From an uncultured Lysobacter sp. (GTDB lineage Bacteria; Pseudomonadota; Gammaproteobacteria; Xanthomonadales; Xanthomonadaceae): a DNA stretch of 14,667 nt. The stretch is from positions 1 through 14,667 of the forward strand of contig CALTXS010000008.1 in NCBI GenBank assembly GCA_943913335.1. Reading direction: 5' to 3'. Positions 1 to 6,777 of the stretch are shown here, one piece after another. Positions within the stretch are counted from its first letter, which is position 1; each line of letters starts with the position of its first letter. The translations under genes were made by a program, and so were the position numbers. A model generated the notes under the pieces. That model searched no databases and had not been told where the DNA came from. It worked only from the letters and a program-made list of their open reading frames with translations.

Positions 1-2216
1 GCCCCTAATGATGCGGTGGACTGGCGAAACCATTGACCGTAATTCACATAGGAAAGAGCGACGGCCACCACAAAAATCAGCGCAAGCGCTAAGCCGGGCC
101 GCACAAACGGCTTGGTGCCGTAGCCGACGGTGATGCCATGCAACCACGAGCCCAACCAGCGCAAGTAATTGCCATCCTGCCGGTCGCGCTCCTGTTCCAA
201 CTTTCGACGCTCGATAAAGATGGCGTCGGCATCGGCCTTCTTACCGATGTCTGCGAGTCGGGTCTCCACGGCGGAATAGACCGAGCTATCAAACTCGCGA
301 AGGGTGCGCAGCAGCCGCAAGTAAACCGGCGCACTCTCGACTTCGGGTTGAAGCGAATCAGCAACACGCCAACGTGTCACCTGCGCGCCACGCAAATCGA
401 TCAGCTTTGGCGGCGGCGGATCAGTCAATCGCAGGCAAACAATCTGCGCACTGTTCAGATCCAGCGAGGGCACCCGCGGCAATGACGTCTGATCACGGTT
501 TGTATCCTCACCGGGGCGCCAATCAAAGGTTCCGGCAACCTCCAGATCCGTTGCAACGATCGGAAGATACGTGTCATTTGCCTCCACAAAGATCCCGTCA
601 AGGTCTACATCGCCGCACTTGGCACCGCTTAGCCGTACGGCGACGGGGACTTTAAAGGCCATTGCATGTGGCGTCCGGAACGATCCGCGCAGATCACCAA
701 TTCGCAGCGACATTGAGATCTTGGCAAAACGCGCGTCGATCACAGCGAAGGGATTGAGGGCATCCGATCTGCCTGCCAGTGGCTTCAGCTCCTGCTCACC
801 ATCAATCCATACCGCACCCTCGCTACCGCCAAGGCGAATACGGACATCACGTACAACAATCTCCGGAGCTTGAGCGTGACGAAGATTGATGCACGAGGTG
901 CCGGTCGACCAACCGCATGTTGCGGTGAGATCCACGCGTCCAATTCCGATATAACCTCGGACGATGGCGCCATCAAGAACGAGACAGCGCACCTCAAAGC
1001 GGCCCGCGGCGTTGCCGGCATCCAGAATCTCATCGCCACGCAAACGGAACTCGCCGCCGATCTTGGCACTCCAGAAATACAGCTCCAGGGCATAGCTGGA
1101 CGCGTCGGTGTTACCGTCGCGATCTTCACTGATCGAAAAACTGACATCACCACCGACTTCGATGGTGGCAGCCTCGATACGACGCCCGCGCTGATCCGCT
1201 CGCACGGGCGAAGGAGCGAACGCTAGCTCCAGATTTCCGCCAATGGATGCGCCGATTGCCGACACTGACGGTTTGTCATCTTCACCGTGCATGCGACCGG
1301 CGAGCACCACCGAGCCGGTAATCCGCGCTAAGGACAAGTGGTAGGTCACACGTTGCGGCGCGTCTGCCTTCAGTCGCAAGGCGGCGCCAAGCACCGACTC
1401 CGTGAAGTCCATGAAAATCGGCGCCGCATCAGCCGAACCTGGCGCACATTGATGTCGGATCGCCACCTCGGAATCGAATCGCGAATACGATGCCGATACA
1501 AACGCGAACGTACCGTCACCCCGCAAAGGGCCACCGAGATGAATGCCCCGCAGAAACAACTTGCAGGGCTCTTCGCTTGACACATTCAGCCTCATCCCGC
1601 CGCTGATACGTGCCGCCTGAAATGACGCACGACTGATTTGTCCACCGAGACCCTCAGTCAGCTCGACAGAACCCTCGATACGCGAGGCCTCACCATCGAT
1701 GTGCAAATCAACCGGGCCGCTGAGCCAGACGCCGAAATCGCCATCGATCATACTGCGGTGAACATTCAAGGCTGCAGCGAACGGTACATTGCTGCTATCA
1801 CGCAACAACCGTTCAACGCCAAGACTTCCGGTGATGCGGGAGCCGCTAATACGCAGGGTCAACTGCGACTGGCGAAGGCGCTGCTGCGGATCGTGCAAAT
1901 ACAGCCCGTCAATTGCCAAGTCGCCATGACATTGAATGCCGTGCAGATTGAGTAGCGTCAGTTCATTCGGCAGGCGCTCGTCGACTGTCGTTGCGAGAAT
2001 GCCATCGGCATCGGCCTGAACGTGGGTCAGTCGCAGTCCGTGCAGGAACACGCAGCGGTTCCAGTCCGTGGTTCGCAACAGCATGGGTGCGTCGACTTGG
2101 CCATGCAAATACGCAGGCTCCGTCACCATGCAGCCTGAAACAGGCTCACCTGCAGTCACGCGACGCGTGAACTCCGCCGCCGAAAGCGAAACCGGACGAT
2201 CGAGCTCCATAGTCAT
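1..2216 (-). CDS. large repeat-rich (beta-helix/pentapeptide-like) protein with a membrane anchor, partial
   Basis: The minus strand is open without a stop from ATG 2216 to the window edge, giving 738 residues; the C-terminus lies outside the window. The start is supported by GAGGG (complement of 2225-2229) 8 nt upstream and by loss of a plausible start further up. Residues about 30-620 are a long repeat domain in which a motif of the form A-x-I-x-G-x-hydrophobic-x-hydrophobic recurs, for example near residues 127, 157, 180, 204, 299, 324, 352, 385, 417 and 558. This suggests a right-handed beta-helix related to pentapeptide-repeat proteins. Residues 630-680 are charged and probably helical (ERRKLEQERDRQ at 669-680), followed by a GYG-x-KP motif (698-703) and a hydrophobic segment at about 706-725. 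I recall similar architecture in proteins loosely annotated as pentapeptide-repeat or 'membrane-associated oxidoreductase'; I see no oxidoreductase motif. No signal peptide is visible, so the repeat domain is probably cytoplasmic. The function is unknown. Confidence 0.85.
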   Translation of the reverse strand, partial: MTMELDRPVSLSAAEFTRRVTAGEPVSGCMVTEPAYLHGQVDAPMLLRTTDWNRCVFLHGLRLTHVQADADGILATTVDERLPNELTLLNLHGIQCHGDLAIDGLYLHDPQQRLRQSQLTLRISGSRITGSLGVERLLRDSSNVPFAAALNVHRSMIDGDFGVWLSGPVDLHIDGEASRIEGSVELTEGLGGQISRASFQAARISGGMRLNVSSEEPCKLFLRGIHLGGPLRGDGTFAFVSASYSRFDSEVAIRHQCAPGSADAAPIFMDFTESVLGAALRLKADAPQRVTYHLSLARITGSVVLAGRMHGEDDKPSVSAIGASIGGNLELAFAPSPVRADQRGRRIEAATIEVGGDVSFSISEDRDGNTDASSYALELYFWSAKIGGEFRLRGDEILDAGNAAGRFEVRCLVLDGAIVRGYIGIGRVDLTATCGWSTGTSCINLRHAQAPEIVVRDVRIRLGGSEGAVWIDGEQELKPLAGRSDALNPFAVIDARFAKISMSLRIGDLRGSFRTPHAMAFKVPVAVRLSGAKCGDVDLDGIFVEANDTYLPIVATDLEVAGTFDWRPGEDTNRDQTSLPRVPSLDLNSAQIVCLRLTDPPPPKLIDLRGAQVTRWRVADSLQPEVESAPVYLRLLRTLREFDSSVYSAVETRLADIGKKADADAIFIERRKLEQERDRQDGNYLRWLGSWLHGITVGYGTKPFVRPGLALALIFVVAVALSYVNYGQWFRQSTASLG

Positions 2217-2250
2217 CAGCCATACCCTCGAATGGTAAACCGTCTATGCA

Positions 2251-2268
2251 GGATAACCGATCTTATCC
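2251..2268. promoter_or_regulatory. inverted repeat in the divergent intergenic region, possible operator
   Basis: GGATAA and TTATCC form perfect 6-bp arms separated by 6 bp. The site is near the middle of the 88-bp gap between the left-edge gene (start 2216, minus) and the MATE gene (start 2305, plus), where a dimeric repressor could control both. A TTGACC hexamer lies at 2277-2282, but no convincing -10 follows at normal spacing. Operator function is inference only. Confidence 0.3.
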
Positions 2269-2304
2269 ACGGGTTCTTGACCATTACTCGGCTACACTCG
2301 GGCG

Positions 2305-3384
2305 ATGAAACCAAACCGCAATCTCACCGAAGGTCCCATTGCATCAACGCTGCTGGTGTTCGCCCTGCCGATCTTGGCTGGCAACGTATTGCAATCTTTG
2401 AACGGTTCGGTGAATGCAGTATGGGTGGGACGCTACCTCGGCGAACAGGCCCTGACCGCAACGGCCAATGCCAACAACATCATGTTTTTCCTGATTGGTG
2501 CGGTCTTCGGCGTGGGGATGGCTGCAACGATTCTAGTCGGTCAAGCCATGGGCGCCGGCAATCAGGCGCAGGCCAAGCGCGTGATCGGCACCAGTGCCAC
2601 GTTCTTCTTTGGTGTCTCGATCGCCATCGCGCTACTCGGTTTACCACTGTCACGCCACATCCTTGTATGGATGAGTACTCCGCCCGCCGCACTCGCCATG
2701 GCCGAGAGCTATCTGCGCGTGATCTTTATGGCCGTGCCGTTCCTCTATATGTTCGCGTTCTTCTCCGCGATCTTGCGCGGTGCCGGCGACACTCGCACGC
2801 CATTTGCGTTCCTGCTACTGGTCGTTCTCCTCGATATCGTGCTCAATCCCCTGCTGATCTTCGGTATTGGCCCCTTCCCTAAGATGGGTATTGCCGGCTC
2901 CGCGATGGCAACCCTGGTTTCCAACGTGATCAGCCTGATTGCACTGGTGCTCTGGCTGCGCTATCGCCGCCATCCGTTGTGGATCAATCGCACGGAAAAC
3001 TCAGTCTACATTCCCGATCTGAAGATTCTGAAATCGCTCATCGTCAAGGGCGTGCCCATGGGCCTCCAGATGATCGTGATCTCGCTGGCCATGATCATGA
3101 TGATCAGCATGGTCAACAGCTACGGTGTCGATATGACCTCGGCCTATGGCGCTGCATTGCAGCTGTGGACATACGTGCAGATGCCCGCGATGGCGATCGG
3201 CGCCGCCTGTTCTTCGATGGCTGCACAGAATGTCGGTGCCGGTCGGTGGGATCGTGTCGAAGGCACCGCCCGCGCCGGTGTGCTCTTTAACTTTCTGCTG
3301 ACCCTTGCACTGATCCTGCCGATCATTCTGCTCGACCGTTACACGCTGGCGCTGTTCCTGCCTGATGCCAGCGCCGGTAGGTGA
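2305..3384 (+). CDS. MATE-family efflux transporter, C-terminally truncated
   Basis: The 359-residue product is an inner-membrane antiporter of the multidrug and toxin extrusion type, which exports organic cations in exchange for H+ or Na+. Family features include an N-terminal helix with PILAGNVLQSL (residues about 22-32), a second helix with GVGMAATILVGQAMGAGN, and the FSAILRGAGDTRTPF loop after helix 4. The second half repeats the pattern (GVPMGLQM, then SSMAAQNVGAGRWDR). I count about nine membrane segments. Family members usually have twelve and about 450-480 residues, so the last three helices are missing. The reading frame ends in LFLPDASAGR and TGA, and only 60 bp separate it from the next gene, so the missing part is not simply in another frame; a deletion or bad join is more likely. 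The ribosome-binding site is weak. The truncated protein is probably non-functional as a transporter. I did not assign a substrate. Confidence 0.85.
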   Translation: MKPNRNLTEGPIASTLLVFALPILAGNVLQSLNGSVNAVWVGRYLGEQALTATANANNIMFFLIGAVFGVGMAATILVGQAMGAGNQAQAKRVIGTSATFFFGVSIAIALLGLPLSRHILVWMSTPPAALAMAESYLRVIFMAVPFLYMFAFFSAILRGAGDTRTPFAFLLLVVLLDIVLNPLLIFGIGPFPKMGIAGSAMATLVSNVISLIALVLWLRYRRHPLWINRTENSVYIPDLKILKSLIVKGVPMGLQMIVISLAMIMMISMVNSYGVDMTSAYGAALQLWTYVQMPAMAIGAACSSMAAQNVGAGRWDRVEGTARAGVLFNFLLTLALILPIILLDRYTLALFLPDASAGR

Positions 3385-3444
3385 TCGTTCGCCCGTCATC
3401 CATTCGTGATTCGCAATTTCTAATTCCAACCCGGAGAACTGCTC

Positions 3445-4123
3445 ATGGCTAAACGCCCGGACTACGAAGACCTCATTAATGCCTCTGCCTCTGCCGAAAA
3501 ACTGACGGCGTGGATCATCCATGAGTTGTCGGTGTTCAATCTCGGCAACACGGTGGATTTTAACTTCCTGAGCCGCCAGTCCGTGGGCGGCTATTGCAGG
3601 GCGCTTGGATTTGCCAAGAATCGCAACTGGGCACTCTTGGAGCTCGATAAGATTGCACCCGAGTCGCCGATGGGACCGAACGTAGTCCCAGAAAAGGAAG
3701 CCGTCGCCGTGTTGGCACAGATCAAGCATGCGCTCGACAAGAACATTCTGCAGCCCAAGGAAGGCGGCAAGCTGCAGATGGACATCATTTCGGATTTTCT
3801 GCCCAAGGGCCGTCGCTACAAAGGTTGCCAAGACGCTAGGACATTTGTGGGAGTTCCAATACGCGCTCGCCGTAGAGCTTGAACATGGCCGCACCCGTGG
3901 CGCCAATGTCACCAACAACCACCCGCTGCTGACCGCTATGGTTGTCCTGGCCCACCTCAGCGAAGATAAGCTCTACTACGCGCGCCTGTGGGAAATGGAA
4001 ACCGGCGGCGAACTGTTCAACGCCACGCTCGAGAAAAAGCCAACGCGTTCGATCCAGGAAGAACATATCCGCGCTCGCGGTTATCTGCAGTCACGCTTGC
4101 AGGAAAAACTCAAAGTCAGCTGA
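3445..4123 (+). pseudogene. DUF5661-like hypothetical protein, interrupted by a one-base frameshift
   Basis: Translation starts at ATG 3445 behind a good CGGAG site (3432-3436). The first frame gives about 125 sensible residues up to FLPKGRRYK, then degenerates to an arginine-rich tail and a stop at about 3882. In the +1 frame the protein continues as KVAKTLGHLWEFQYALAVE and so on to TGA at 4121-4123. Removing one A from AAA at 3820-3822 joins the halves into a single protein of 225 residues. The second half contains VELEHG, NVT, LAHL and YYARLWEME in the order I associate with DUF5661 proteins, whose function is unknown. No signal peptide or membrane segment is seen. The smooth continuation suggests either a recent mutation or a homopolymer sequencing error; I see no classic slippery sequence for programmed +1 shifting. 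The DUF5661 label is from memory and moderately certain. Confidence 0.7.
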
Positions 4124-4130
4124 CCAAAAA

Positions 4131-4156
4131 AAAAACGCGCCTCCGGGCGCGTTTTT
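4131..4156. terminator. bidirectional intrinsic terminator
   Basis: An 11-bp perfect stem (AAAAACGCGCC paired with GGCGCGTTTTT) with a TCCG loop lies between two convergent genes. On the plus strand it begins 8 nt after the TGA at 4121-4123 and ends in five T. On the minus strand the A tract 4126-4135 gives a long U tail just after the ychF stop. It should terminate both the DUF5661-like gene and the rplY-pth-ychF transcript. Confidence 0.9.
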
Positions 4157-4172
4157 CATTGCAGACAAGGGC

Positions 4173-5267
4173 TCAGACGTTGAACCGGAAGTGCAGGATA
4201 TCGCCTTCCTGCACCTTGTACTCCTTGCCTTCGAGACGCAGACGACCTGCCTCCTTGGCGCCCTGCTCACCGCGGTACTTGATGAAGTCGTCGTAGGCAG
4301 TCGTTTCGGCGCGGATAAAGCCCTTCTCGAAATCAGTGTGGATCACGGCAGCGGCTTGCGGTGCGGTGGCGCCGCGCTTGACCGTCCAGGCGCGGACTTC
4401 CTTTACGCCTGCAGTGAAGTACGTCTGCAGACCGAGCAAGCCATAGGCCGCACGAATCAGGCGGTTCAAGCCCGGCTCGTCCAGACCCAGATCGGCCAGG
4501 AATTCGTCGCGCTCGTCGTCTTCGAGTTGGGCCATTTCCTCTTCGATGGCGGCGCAGACCGGCACCACTGCGGAGCCTTCGGCATCGGCACGGGCACGAA
4601 CGGCGGCCAGATGCGGATTGTCATCACCGAAACCGTCTTCGGACACGTTGGCGACGTACATGACCGGCTTCAGCGTCAGCAGAAACAGATCGCGCAGCAT
4701 CGCGCGCTGATCGTCATCGAGCTTGGCCATACGAGCCGGCTTGCCCTCGTTCAAGGTCTCGCGCACAATCGGCAGCACTTCGAGACGGGCCTTGGCATCC
4801 TTGTCGCCACCCTTGGCCGCACGCTCAAAGCGCGCGATGGCCTTTTCGACGGATTCCAGATCGGCCAGTGCCAGTTCGGTATCAATGGTTTCGATATCGG
4901 AGATCGGATCGACCTTGTTGGCAACGTGGATTACGTCATCGTTCTCAAAGCAGCGCACGACGTGACAGATGGCGTCCACTTCGCGGATGTGCGAGAGGAA
5001 CTTGTTGCCCAGACCCTCACCCGATGCCGCACCGGCAACGAGACCGGCGATGTCGACGAACTCAACCGCCGTCGGCACTACGCGTTCGGGCTTGACGATT
5101 TCGGCCAGGGAGTTCAGCCGCGGATCGGGAACCGGCACCACACCCACATTGGGCTCAATCGTGCAGAACGGGAAGTTGGCGGCAGCGATGCCGGCCTTGG
5201 TCAGCGCGTTGAACAGAGTGGACTTGCCCACATTGGGAAGGCCGACAATCCCGCATTGAATACCCAT
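4173..5267 (-). CDS. ychF: ribosome-binding ATPase YchF (Obg family)
   Basis: The 364-residue product is a cytosolic P-loop NTPase of the Obg/YchF group that binds ribosomes and, unlike most relatives, prefers ATP. The P-loop GLPNVGKST is at residues 9-17 and the G3 motif DIAGLV at 72-77, followed by the glycine-rich [20 protein letters not shown] segment typical of YchF. The usual GTP-specifying NKxD is replaced by an NVSED-type motif (about residue 204), as is normal for this family. A helical coiled-coil insertion (about 130-200) and a C-terminal TGS domain (about 280-364, ending [10 protein letters not shown]) follow. The length matches the family (363 in E. coli). The start has an AAAGAGA site 7 nt upstream. 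It is last in the rplY-pth-ychF unit, 54 nt after pth; pairing of pth and ychF is widespread in proteobacteria. In E. coli YchF is linked to oxidative-stress response and leaderless mRNA translation. Confidence 0.97.
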   Translation of the reverse strand: MGIQCGIVGLPNVGKSTLFNALTKAGIAAANFPFCTIEPNVGVVPVPDPRLNSLAEIVKPERVVPTAVEFVDIAGLVAGAASGEGLGNKFLSHIREVDAICHVVRCFENDDVIHVANKVDPISDIETIDTELALADLESVEKAIARFERAAKGGDKDAKARLEVLPIVRETLNEGKPARMAKLDDDQRAMLRDLFLLTLKPVMYVANVSEDGFGDDNPHLAAVRARADAEGSAVVPVCAAIEEEMAQLEDDERDEFLADLGLDEPGLNRLIRAAYGLLGLQTYFTAGVKEVRAWTVKRGATAPQAAAVIHTDFEKGFIRAETTAYDDFIKYRGEQGAKEAGRLRLEGKEYKVQEGDILHFRFNV

Positions 5268-5295
5268 TTGCTTATCTCTTTATGAAAACGGTGAA

Positions 5296-5319
5296 CTGAA
5301 AACGAGGTTCGTTTTTCAG
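5296..5319 (-). other. hairpin between pth and ychF
   Basis: CTGAAAACGA and TCGTTTTTCAG can pair around a GGT loop, with one bulged T. It starts 2 nt after the pth stop and ends about 28 nt before the ychF start. No T tract follows it on the minus strand, so it is unlikely to be a full terminator; it may stabilise the pth mRNA end or reduce read-through into ychF. Confidence 0.4.
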
Positions 5320-5321
5320 TG

Positions 5322-5894
5322 TTACTTCCTGGTGTGCAGCGCGGTCATCGCATCGCTGAACTTACCGGCGATTGCCAAGGGCAACACGCGGCGCGCTTCA
5401 ATAACGGCATCGAGCATGGCCGATGTTTCAGTCGAATTGGGCCGACTTAACACATGGCCGACGACGCGGTCTTTGTGGCCCGGATGGCCGATGCCAATCC
5501 GCAGCCGATGAAACTTACCGTCACCGCCGAGCACTTTAATGATGTCACGAAGGCCATTCTGACCGCCGTGGCCACCATCGAACTTGAGGCGCACGTCACC
5601 CGCTTCGATATCGAGCTCATCGTGCGCCACCAACATCTCGGCGGGTTCGATTTTGTAGAACTGCAACGCAGCGCGAACTGCCTTGCCGCTCTCATTCATG
5701 AAAGTCGACGGCTTAAAGAGAATGATCTTTTCGCCGTCGATCGTCAGCTGTGCGGTGGAGCCGAACAGCTTGCCTTGCGCGCTCCATGTGGCGCCCTGCT
5801 CCAAAGCGAGGGCATCAACAAACCAAAACCCGGCATTGTGCCGGGTTTGGGCGTAGTCGGGCCCGGGGTTGCCGAGCCCAACAATGAGGCGCAA
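5322..5894 (-). CDS. pth: peptidyl-tRNA hydrolase
   Basis: This cytosolic enzyme cleaves the ester bond of peptidyl-tRNAs that fall off ribosomes, recycling tRNA; it is essential in E. coli. Numbered from the TTG at 5894 (190 residues), the catalytic His is H19 in TRHNAG. Other active-site motifs are MNESG (N67), HDELD (D92) and GGHGGQNGLRD (N113). The start is the odd part. TTG 5894 has no ribosome-binding site at normal distance. In the same frame, nine bases upstream, ATC GCC GGC TTG would encode (M)AGLRLIVGLGNPG, which resembles the usual N-terminus in relatives. An AAGGA (complement of 5913-5917) sits 9 nt before that ATC, and the ATC overlaps the rplY stop as TAATC. An ancestral ATG may have changed to ATC, or a base may be wrong. 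The identity of the enzyme is not in doubt. Confidence 0.95.
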   Translation of the reverse strand: MRLIVGLGNPGPDYAQTRHNAGFWFVDALALEQGATWSAQGKLFGSTAQLTIDGEKIILFKPSTFMNESGKAVRAALQFYKIEPAEMLVAHDELDIEAGDVRLKFDGGHGGQNGLRDIIKVLGGDGKFHRLRIGIGHPGHKDRVVGHVLSRPNSTETSAMLDAVIEARRVLPLAIAGKFSDAMTALHTRK

Positions 5895-5902
5895 GCCGGC
5901 GA

Positions 5903-6571
5903 TTATTCGCCGTCCTTCGCTTCTGCAGCGGCGTCGCCTTCGGCAGCAGCGTCAGCAGCCGGAGCGGCTTCTTCGGTTGCTTCTTCGGCTTCAGCCTGGA
6001 TGTGCTTGGCGATGGCGATAGCGGAATCGTGATCAGCACCCAGAGCCAGTTCGGGGATCTCGACACCCTTCGGCAGCTTGATGGCCGACAGATGAACGAC
6101 TTCGCCCACTTGCAGGTTCGACAGGTCGATTTCCAGCGATTCCGGCAGATCCTTCGGCAAGCAGGTGACGACCACTTCGTTCAGTTCCTTAGTCACAGCG
6201 ACTTCGGAGCTCTTACCGGCCGGCGAATCTTCGAGACCGACGAAGTGAATTGGCACTGCAACCTTGATCGGCGTGTTAGCCGACACGCGTTGGAAGTCCA
6301 AGTGCATGACGAGTTGCTTGTACGGGTGACGTTGCATGTCACGCAGCAGCACTTGTTCCTTTTTGCCGTCGATATCCAGAGTCAGGATCGAAGCGTAGAA
6401 CCACTCGTGCATTTGGGCCAGCCACAGCGGCTCGTGATCGAGTTCGATGTTGACAGGTTCGGACTTGCCACCGTAAACGATGGCCGGAATCTTACCCTCT
6501 AGACGAAGGCGGCGGCTCGCACCCTTCCCTTCGACTTTACGGGCAGACGCTTTGATGACGTGATCGGTCAT
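5903..6571 (-). CDS. rplY: 50S ribosomal protein L25/general stress protein Ctc
   Basis: The product (222 residues from ATG 6571) belongs to the long, two-domain TL5/CTC form of L25, which binds 5S rRNA in the central protuberance of the large subunit. Residues about 2-95 form the 5S-binding domain (KGASRRLRLEGKIPAIVYGG, then LRDMQRHPYKQLVMHLDFQRV). Residues about 98-185 form the second beta domain (VPIHFVG, LPKDLPESLEIDLSNLQVGE). The tail from about residue 190 is low-complexity Ala/Glu. An in-frame ATG at 6610 would add 13 residues, but MTDHVIKASAR matches the family start and the longer version would cover the leader hairpin region. The ribosome-binding site AAGAGA is only moderate. It is first in the rplY-pth-ychF unit, has its own promoter, and has a structured leader that may allow autoregulation, which is known for L25 in E. 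coli. Confidence 0.96.
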   Translation of the reverse strand: MTDHVIKASARKVEGKGASRRLRLEGKIPAIVYGGKSEPVNIELDHEPLWLAQMHEWFYASILTLDIDGKKEQVLLRDMQRHPYKQLVMHLDFQRVSANTPIKVAVPIHFVGLEDSPAGKSSEVAVTKELNEVVVTCLPKDLPESLEIDLSNLQVGEVVHLSAIKLPKGVEIPELALGADHDSAIAIAKHIQAEAEEATEEAAPAADAAAEGDAAAEAKDGE

Positions 6572-6598
6572 TGGTCTGTATCTCTTAAAAGTTATGGA

Positions 6599-6646
6599 GG
6601 GCCACCTCACGGCGACCCGAAGTAGACTCCATCGCGACCAATGGAG
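6599..6646 (-). promoter_or_regulatory. structured 5' leader of rplY mRNA, candidate autoregulatory element
   Basis: In the rplY leader RNA two hairpins follow each other. The first pairs CTCCAT with ATGGAG (6641-6646 with 6627-6632, 8-nt loop). The second pairs GGGUCGCC with GGUGGCCC (6611-6618 with 6599-6606), 8 bp including two G-U pairs, closed by a GUGA tetraloop of the GNRA type. A second CTCCAT copy (6594-6599) just before the ribosome-binding region could pair with ATGGAG instead, which would break the first hairpin and the base of the second. A short CCCTG-CAGGG hairpin (6657-6669) lies at the predicted RNA 5' end. Autogenous control by L25 is inferred from E. coli, not shown here. 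Confidence 0.5.
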
Positions 6647-6667
6647 CCTGTTAAAACCCTGTAGCAG

Positions 6668-6719
6668 GGGCCAACATTATATCCCCTTTTTCTTTACAAA
6701 CAAAGGCTTACGTTGGCCC
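6668..6719. repeat. inverted repeat flanking the rplY promoter
   Basis: GGGCCAAC (6668-6675) and GTTGGCCC (6712-6719) are perfect 8-bp inverted copies 36 bp apart. One copy covers the predicted transcription start and the other lies just upstream of the -35. The spacing, about four helical turns centre to centre, could suit a regulator binding both sites, but a chance match of this size is possible. Confidence 0.35.
6676..6703 (-). promoter_or_regulatory. sigma-70 type promoter for rplY-pth-ychF
   Basis: On the minus strand a perfect TATAAT (complement of 6676-6681) is preceded at 16 bp by TTGTTT (complement of 6698-6703), a weak -35. Transcription would begin near 6669, giving a leader of about 98 nt before the rplY ATG. 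The promoter lies just downstream of the prs terminator, which separates the two minus-strand units. Confidence 0.75.
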
Positions 6720-6727
6720 TGAAACGG

Positions 6728-6764
6728 AAAAAGCCAGCCCGGGAATGATCCGAGACCGGCTTTT
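6728..6764 (-). terminator. intrinsic terminator after prs
   Basis: In the minus-strand RNA AAAAGCCGG pairs with CUGGCUUUU (one G-U), extended inward by a few G-U and G-C pairs around a loop of about 12 nt, and ends in five U. It begins 13 nt after the prs stop codon and lies before the rplY promoter, ending the long TPR-lolB-ispE-tRNA-prs unit. Confidence 0.8.
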
Positions 6765-6777
6765 GGCGAAAATTTGA

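Noticed and set aside
138..1955. Several plus-strand open frames of 80-120 codons
   Set aside because: They lie antisense to the continuous 738-codon minus-strand gene, share no family features, and lack good ribosome-binding sites.
2263..2271. TTATCCACG, one base from a DnaA box
   Set aside because: It is a single imperfect copy with no AT-rich region, no neighbouring boxes and no dnaA or dnaN nearby.
3001..3918. A 305-codon minus-strand frame across the MATE and DUF5661-like genes
   Set aside because: It is antisense to two recognisable proteins and its translation shows no coherent domain.
3942..5285. A 447-codon plus-strand frame opposite ychF
   Set aside because: It runs through the terminator and mirrors the highly conserved ychF gene; codon bias in that gene explains the open frame.
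6572..6610. A 13-residue N-terminal extension of L25
   Set aside because: It would overlap the structured leader and lacks similarity to the family; ATG 6571 gives the standard N-terminus.
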